A stretch of DNA of 64,000 bases from Demequina maris (lineage in GTDB: Bacteria > Actinomycetota > Actinomycetes > Actinomycetales > Demequinaceae): assembly GCF_000971155.1 (NCBI RefSeq), contig NZ_BBLX01000007.1, positions 1 through 64,000 on the forward strand, read 5' to 3'. The translations under genes were made by a program, and so were the position numbers. Positions 58,412 through 64,000 of this stretch are shown piece after piece. Under the pieces are notes generated by a model. It saw only the letters and a list, made by a program, of their open reading frames with translations. It had not been told where the DNA came from and did not search any database. Each line of letters opens with the position of its first letter. Position 1 is the stretch's first letter.

Positions 58412-58879
58412 CTAGCCGCAGTCGATCTCCGACAGCGACCAGTCGACCTTCGGCACCCCGTCGACGATGGTGAAGTGGCCGCGCTCGTGGATCTTCACGT
58501 CGCCGTAGAAGTCGTGGAACGTCAGCGTGTGCTCGAAGACCCCGCCCGGGGTGAGCCGGTACGTGATGTTCTCGGTGAGGCGCCCGGTGACGTCCTCCAT
58601 CGCCGGGTTCACGTAGTCCGTCGCGTAGGTGACGACGGCGAGGTAGTGGTAGTTCCACGCGTCGTCGCCGAGCGGCCGGAACGTCTCGTGGAAGGTCTTC
58701 ACGGTGTAGGTCGTGGTGTTCGGCTCGGTGCTGCACGCATCGTCCTCGTAGTCCTCGCTGAACACGTAGCCGTGGACGACCTCGGTGCCGTTGTCCGCCG
58801 CCGCTGGCGCGGCGAACCCTAGTCCGAGGCCCACGGCGGCGATGAGCGGGAGCATCCCCCGCGCGGCTGTGATGTGCAT
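58412..58879 (-). CDS. Small secreted protein, unknown
   Basis: 155 residues with a clear signal peptide (GMLPLIAAVGLGLGFAAPAAA, cleavage near 28). The mature domain is beta-rich with two Cys (DDACST and EIDCG at the end). It carries YHYLAVVTYATDYVNPAMEDVTGRLTENITYRLTPGG and looks like a beta-barrel. GAGGAGACGC precedes the ATG. Divergent from the tandem secreted paralogues. Not recognised. Confidence 0.7.
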   Translation of the reverse strand: MHITAARGMLPLIAAVGLGLGFAAPAAADNGTEVVHGYVFSEDYEDDACSTEPNTTTYTVKTFHETFRPLGDDAWNYHYLAVVTYATDYVNPAMEDVTGRLTENITYRLTPGGVFEHTLTFHDFYGDVKIHERGHFTIVDGVPKVDWSLSEIDCG

Positions 58880-58961
58880 GAGCGTCTCCTCGTCAGGTGT
58901 GCCGGGCCGGTGCGCCACGACCCGTCGAGCGTCGCGCGGGGAGGTATGCGGACGGTATCCG

Positions 58962-58993
58962 GCACAACCTTGTGCGGCTCCCGGGTGTTGTCC
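58962..58993 (+). promoter_or_regulatory. ECF-like promoter, first secreted paralogue
   Basis: -35 GCACAACC (58962-58969), 16-bp spacer, then TGTTGTCC. The same arrangement precedes the second paralogue. The -35 is also part of the dyad GCACAA-CC-TTGTGC. Confidence 0.4.
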
Positions 58994-59041
58994 CTCCAGC
59001 GGCCCCGGCACCCGGGCCCGCCTCAAGGGGGAGGTATCACG

Positions 59042-59695
59042 ATGAGGACACGCATGCTCACCCGCGCGGTGACGACCGTGGCGGCCATCGGCGCGCTGAC
59101 GCTCGCGACCGCTGCGCCCGGCCAGGCGAGGCCGCATCATCAGCGGGACACGCTCGAGGTCGACGTGGCGATCGCGCAGTTCTACGACAACGTCGTGACC
59201 GGCGACGGCCCCGACTACATCGTCTTCTCGGGGGCCTCGGCGGCCGACTGGTGCGCGGCGGGTCCCGAGGGCGACCCCGGGGGCGCGCCGGCGACGCTCC
59301 GGGTGACCACCCGGGGCACGCTGCCCGAGCCGGGCTCGAGCGACCGCTACCGGTTGAAGGCCCGCGTCCCTGTCGAGGTGTACGCCTTCGACGAAGGCGA
59401 CATCTTCCAGTTCCTCGACGCCAGCTGCGGCGACCTGCCGGAGCCCTACGCGGCGGGCATGGGCACGGCGCGGTGGCGCGGGACCACGCAGTACGACGGC
59501 GACACCGCGGCGCGCCAGGACTACAACAGCGTCCGCGCGTGGCTGCGGACCGGCGACGGCACGCGCGTGCGGGTGACCGCCTCGTCCGTGAGCACGATCG
59601 CGATCACGGATCCGTTCACGGAGGACGAGGCCGGGGAGCAGACCCCAACCGACGTGCGCGTCAAGGTCAAGGTCGTCGGGCGGGGTCGCTGCTGA
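59042..59695 (+). CDS. Secreted protein, tandem paralogue 1
   Basis: 217 residues with a signal peptide (AVTTVAAIGALTLATAAPGQA). Shares with the next gene: F/IYDN-V-G-DY--F-GA-A-D-C, DRY-L-ARV--EVY, a GDIF-FL---CG--PEPYA-G-G motif and a final GRC. The Cys pattern points to two disulfides. GGGGGAGGTATC precedes the ATG. Family not recognised; own promoter and terminator. Confidence 0.72.
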   Translation: MRTRMLTRAVTTVAAIGALTLATAAPGQARPHHQRDTLEVDVAIAQFYDNVVTGDGPDYIVFSGASAADWCAAGPEGDPGGAPATLRVTTRGTLPEPGSSDRYRLKARVPVEVYAFDEGDIFQFLDASCGDLPEPYAAGMGTARWRGTTQYDGDTAARQDYNSVRAWLRTGDGTRVRVTASSVSTIAITDPFTEDEAGEQTPTDVRVKVKVVGRGRC

Positions 59696-59716
59696 CCGCC
59701 GGCCGATGCGCGACGG

Positions 59717-59747
59717 GGCCGCCCCGGGGACGCACCCCGGGGCGGCC
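59717..59747 (+). terminator. Terminator of paralogue 1
   Basis: Perfect 13-bp stem GGCCGCCCCGGGG / CCCCGGGGCGGCC with loop ACGCA. Confidence 0.8.
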
Positions 59748-59771
59748 TCGTACGTCCGTTCCGGCGCATCG

Positions 59772-59800
59772 GCACAACCTCCGCGGCCTCCCGCCTGTCC
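59772..59800 (+). promoter_or_regulatory. ECF-like promoter, second secreted paralogue
   Basis: GCACAACC, 16-bp spacer, TGTCC, matching the first paralogue's promoter. Confidence 0.4.
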
Positions 59801-59850
59801 TTGGTGCGGCGGGCCCACGCCGGGGTCCGCATGAACAGGGGAGGTTCACG

Positions 59851-60501
59851 ATGGAGACTCGGATGAGGACGCGCGTGGTCGCGACGGTCGCGGCCGTCGC
59901 CGCGCTCGCGGTGGCGGTCGCGGCACCGGCCTCGGCCCACCGGGGTCATGGGGGTCATGGCGTCGACCGGGTGACGTACCCGGTCGAGCTGATCTACGAC
60001 AACGACGTCACGGAGGGGAGGCAGGACTACGTGATGTTCGTCGGGGCCCCGGCCGAGGACCTGTGCGGAGACGACCGCAGCATCGAGCCGATCACCATGA
60101 AGGTGAAGGCGCGTGGCTCGACGGACCGCTACTGGCTGAACGCGCGGGTCGCGGCGGAGGTCTACACGTACACGGACGGCGGGATCTTCGACTTCCTGGA
60201 GGAGTACTGCGGCGGGGAGTTCCCCGAGCCGTACGCCACCGGGACGGGCCGGCTCAAGGTGCGAGGCACGTCGGAGTACTTCACCGACGGCTTCGACCGC
60301 GGTCCCGACGGCTGGTACCAGGACAGCTTCGATCCCACCTACGGCCCCGACGACTTCGACCGCGCCGAGCGGAACTGGTTCCGGGGATCGCTGCGCACCG
60401 CGGGCGGTGCCCGGGTCAAGGTCGCGGCGTACGCGGACGTGCCGAGCATCTTCGGCATGCCGGCCACGGTGTCGATCGACGTGCGGAAGGGACGCTGCTA
60501 G
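59851..60501 (+). CDS. Secreted protein, tandem paralogue 2
   Basis: 216 residues with a signal peptide (VVATVAAVAALAVAVAAPASA) followed by a short His/Gly run (HRGHGGHG) that could bind metal. The mature domain aligns with paralogue 1 through DYVMFVGAPAEDLC, STDRYWLNARVAAEVY and IFDFLEEYCGGEFPEPYATG, and ends RKGRC. It has an extra DRGPDGWYQDSFDPTYGPDD segment. GGGGAGG precedes the ATG. Confidence 0.72.
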   Translation: METRMRTRVVATVAAVAALAVAVAAPASAHRGHGGHGVDRVTYPVELIYDNDVTEGRQDYVMFVGAPAEDLCGDDRSIEPITMKVKARGSTDRYWLNARVAAEVYTYTDGGIFDFLEEYCGGEFPEPYATGTGRLKVRGTSEYFTDGFDRGPDGWYQDSFDPTYGPDDFDRAERNWFRGSLRTAGGARVKVAAYADVPSIFGMPATVSIDVRKGRC

Positions 60502-60522
60502 CGCGCGGCCGGTCGCCCGCCG

Positions 60523-60559
60523 ACGGCCTCCCCGGTGCCGATCGCGCCGGGGAGGCCGT
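60523..60559 (+). terminator. Terminator of paralogue 2
   Basis: ACGGCCTCCCCGG pairs perfectly with CCGGGGAGGCCGT across an 11-nt loop. Confidence 0.8.
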
Positions 60560-60566
60560 CTCGCGC

Positions 60567-60572
60567 TAGCGT
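60567..60572 (+). promoter_or_regulatory. -10 (TAGCGT) of the lactate permease gene
   Basis: TAGCGT followed by a leader of about 30 nt with GGGAGG before the ATG at 60609, a normal leadered promoter. Confidence 0.45.
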
Positions 60573-60608
60573 GAACCAGGGACGTTGTCGACGACGGGAG
60601 GGTCGTTG

Positions 60609-62171
60609 ATGGACACGCTGCTGGCGGCGCTGCCGATCATCGTGGTGCTCGTGCTCATGATCGGCCTCAAGTGGTCGGCGATCTGGGCCGGCGCGACGGC
60701 CGCCGCGGTCGCCCTCCTCATCGCCCTGTTCTCGTTCGACTTCGGCACGGCGACGGACTTCGGCGCCGGCGAGGGCGTGACCGGCGTGCTCGCGAGCGCC
60801 GCGTGGACCGCGCTGACCGTGATGCTGATCATCGGCCCCGCCCTCGGCGTCCACCATCTCCAGCAGCGCACGGGCGCGACGGCGGCGATCGAGGCGGGCC
60901 TGGCCCGCATCACGCCGGACCCGCGCGTCGCCGCGCTGCTCATCGCATGGTTCTTCACGCTGCTCATCGAGGGCGCCGCGGGCTTCGGCACGCCGGTGGC
61001 GCTCGCGGCGCCGTTCCTCGTGGCGGCGGGCTTCAAGCCGCTCACCGCGGTCGTGGCCGCGATGGCGGGCCACGCCTCGGCGGTGCCGTTCGCGGCGGTG
61101 GGCACCCCCACGCTCGCGCAGCTCGCGATCGTGGACGTCGACCCGCTCGACCTGTCCTCGGCGATCGCGCCCTTCATGCTCGTCGTCGGCGCGGTGCTCG
61201 CGTTCACCGTGGCGAAGATCGTGGGCACGCTGGTGCCCACCGCCGGACCGCCGTGGAAGTGGATGGCGGTCGCCTACGTCGCCTTCTTCGGCCCATACCT
61301 GCTGCTGGCCCTGTTCGTGGGCCCCGAGCTGCCGTCGCTGCTCGGCTCGATCGTGGGCGCCGGCATCTTCATCGCCGTCGTGCGCCTCGTGCTCGCCCGG
61401 CGGGCGCGCGCCAAGGCCCTCACCGCGCCCGAGCAGGCGGCCGAGGAGGAGGTGCTCCACGCCGCCGACGAGGCGGAGGCGACCGAGGCCCACCACATGG
61501 GCATGCTCGCCGCCACCGCGCCGTACGCGGTGCTCGTGGTCCTCGTGATGCTCACGCGCCTCGTGCCGCCCATCAAGGAGGCCTCGCAGGCGTGGGAGGT
61601 CCGGTGGAGCCTCTTCGACCACTTCGGCGACGGCATCCAGCCGCTGTACCACCCGGGCCCGCTGCTGCTCGTGGCGTTCCTCGCGGGGGCGCTGTGGCAG
61701 CGCGCGACCCGGCAGGAGGTCGCCGGCGCGTTCGTGGTCGCGACCAGGCAGGTGCTCCCCGTCTTCGTGGCGCTGCTCGCCATGGTGACGGTGGCCTACA
61801 CGATGTCCGAGTCCGGCATGACGAACCAGCTCGCGGTGGCCGCGGCGGGCACGGGCGCGGTGTGGCCGCTGCTGTCGCCCTTCGTCGGCGCGCTCGGCAC
61901 GTTCATGACGGGCTCCGCGACGTCCTCGAACATCCTCTTCACGGACTTCCAGAACAGCACCGCGATCGAGGCGGGGCTCGAGCCGGTGCCGCTGCTCGGC
62001 TCGCAGGCCGCGGGCGCGGCGGTGGGCAACATCATCTGCCCGCACAACGTCATCGCCGCGGCGGCGACCGTCGGCCTGGCGGGACGCGAGGGCGAGGTGC
62101 TCAAGCGCGCGCTGCCGCCCGCGGCGATCTGCCTCGTGCTCGTGGGCGGGATGGCGCTGCTCTTCGCGTAG
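60609..62171 (+). CDS. lctP: L-lactate permease family protein
   Basis: 520 residues with about 12-14 membrane segments. Family motifs: FEGAAGFGTPVALAAPFLVAAGF-like segment (seen as LLIEGAAGFGTPVALAAPFL), HASAVPFAAVGTPTLAQ and ALGTFMTGSATSSNILFTDFQ near the end. It imports lactate (and perhaps glycolate) with protons. A His/Glu-rich loop (about 275-300, EQAAEEEVLHAADEAEATEAHH) is unusual. RBS GGGAGG 7 nt upstream. Confidence 0.9.
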   Translation: MDTLLAALPIIVVLVLMIGLKWSAIWAGATAAAVALLIALFSFDFGTATDFGAGEGVTGVLASAAWTALTVMLIIGPALGVHHLQQRTGATAAIEAGLARITPDPRVAALLIAWFFTLLIEGAAGFGTPVALAAPFLVAAGFKPLTAVVAAMAGHASAVPFAAVGTPTLAQLAIVDVDPLDLSSAIAPFMLVVGAVLAFTVAKIVGTLVPTAGPPWKWMAVAYVAFFGPYLLLALFVGPELPSLLGSIVGAGIFIAVVRLVLARRARAKALTAPEQAAEEEVLHAADEAEATEAHHMGMLAATAPYAVLVVLVMLTRLVPPIKEASQAWEVRWSLFDHFGDGIQPLYHPGPLLLVAFLAGALWQRATRQEVAGAFVVATRQVLPVFVALLAMVTVAYTMSESGMTNQLAVAAAGTGAVWPLLSPFVGALGTFMTGSATSSNILFTDFQNSTAIEAGLEPVPLLGSQAAGAAVGNIICPHNVIAAAATVGLAGREGEVLKRALPPAAICLVLVGGMALLFA

Positions 62172-62180
62172 GCGGCCGCC

Positions 62181-62189
62181 GCATCGTCC
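62181..62189 (+). repeat. GCATCGTCC copy after lctP
   Basis: Ten nt past the lctP stop, sense-oriented; one of three copies within 190 bp. Confidence 0.7.
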
Positions 62190-62230
62190 CGCCGCTGCCG
62201 CCGCCGACCCCGGCCCCGGCCCGCCGACGC

Positions 62231-62305
62231 AACCGGCGTACGGATCCGGCTCGCCCGCGCATCGTCCCTGGTCCTCGGGAGTGCGGTGAGAGGCGTACGC
62301 CGGTT
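62231..62305 (+). repeat. 75-bp intergenic repeat, copy B
   Basis: AACCGGCGTAC (62231-62241) and GTACGCCGGTT (62295-62305) flank GCATCGTCCCTGG (62259-62271). It lies between the convergent lctP and asd genes. Sister of 42169-42242. Confidence 0.75.
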
Positions 62306-62328
62306 CGGTGCGGCCGGGATACGCCGAA

Positions 62329-62356
62329 GGCCGGCCTCCCCACGGGGAGACCGGCC
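62329..62356 (-). terminator. asd terminator hairpin
   Basis: GGCCGGCCTCCCC pairs with GGGGAGACCGGCC (12 of 13), 22 nt past the asd stop, just beyond a sense copy of the motif. Confidence 0.7.
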
Positions 62357-62360
62357 CTCG

Positions 62361-62369
62361 GGACGATGC
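62361..62369 (-). repeat. GCATCGTCC copy after asd
   Basis: Nine nt past the asd stop, sense-oriented, between stop and terminator. Confidence 0.7.
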
Positions 62370-62378
62370 GGCGGAGGC

Positions 62379-64000
<1,622 letters not shown>

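Noticed and set aside
1463-62369. Iterated 9-mer as a KOPS- or Chi-type element
   Set aside because: About 15 copies lie in one orientation and 20 in the other with no strand bias along the window.

Overview
The window is chromosomal DNA of a high-GC Gram-positive actinobacterium. The evidence is actinobacterial gene families (GlnR-type orphan regulator, ClpC, DUF2516, DUF6458, actinobacterial MutY/Nth/Crp, PASTA-tailed PBP), GC-rich codon use, GTG starts and many leaderless promoters. The order Micrococcales (Cellulomonadaceae/Demequinaceae-like) is my guess from overall gene content and cannot be proved from one window. No rRNA, CRISPR array or prophage is visible.

Layout. 1-1314: a complete IS481-family insertion sequence whose left end is base 1, so the window edge probably coincides with a repeat-induced contig end. 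1319-1389: tRNA-Gly(CCC). 1.4-13.3 kb: single genes and small units (phosphodiesterase-like membrane protein, LURP-one protein, lipoprotein, MerR regulator, VOC protein, MFS exporter, ABC-F ATPase, aldo/keto reductase, YciI-like, epimerase). 13.3-19.5 kb: RCK-linked antiporter, secreted DUF11-type surface protein, nucleoside deaminase, a GNAT-AAA+ fusion, FKBP. 19.6-27.1 kb: regulator-rich block (ArsR with SRPBCC, TetR with ABC exporter, DHA2 MFS with TetR), each with a visible palindromic operator. 27.1-33.1 kb: a two-component system facing a DUF4956, VTC-domain and Cthe_2159-type lipoprotein cluster, with 11-bp direct-repeat boxes before both units and a third box after the cluster. 33.1-42.1 kb: LysR/aminotransferase, proC, TetR, radA, mutY, AKR. 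42.3-49.8 kb: clpC, dtd, YgfZ-like and nitrobindin-like genes, and a DsrE-DUF4395-thioredoxin triplet in which each protein has a CxxC. 49.9-58.3 kb: glnR-like gene, nhaA, nth, crp-type gene, ridA-like gene, PBP, metallophosphoesterase, tRNA-Pro(CGG). 58.4-64 kb: secreted proteins including two tandem paralogues, L-lactate permease, asd and the 3' part of lysC.

Two genome-wide signals stand out. First, the 9-mer GCATCGTCC (or its complement GGACGATGC) occurs about 35 times by hand count in 64 kb. About 15 copies are intergenic, and most of these lie within about 30 nt after a stop codon in the sense orientation. Two 74-75 bp intergenic repeats with 11-bp terminal inverted repeats, and one 97-bp imperfect palindrome, carry it (or a one-base variant) near their centre. 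I know of no described element that fits. Second, about a dozen genes have TANNNT exactly 6 or 7 nt before the start codon, the signature of leaderless mRNAs; I used it to choose starts and to find a 36-residue membrane protein gene.
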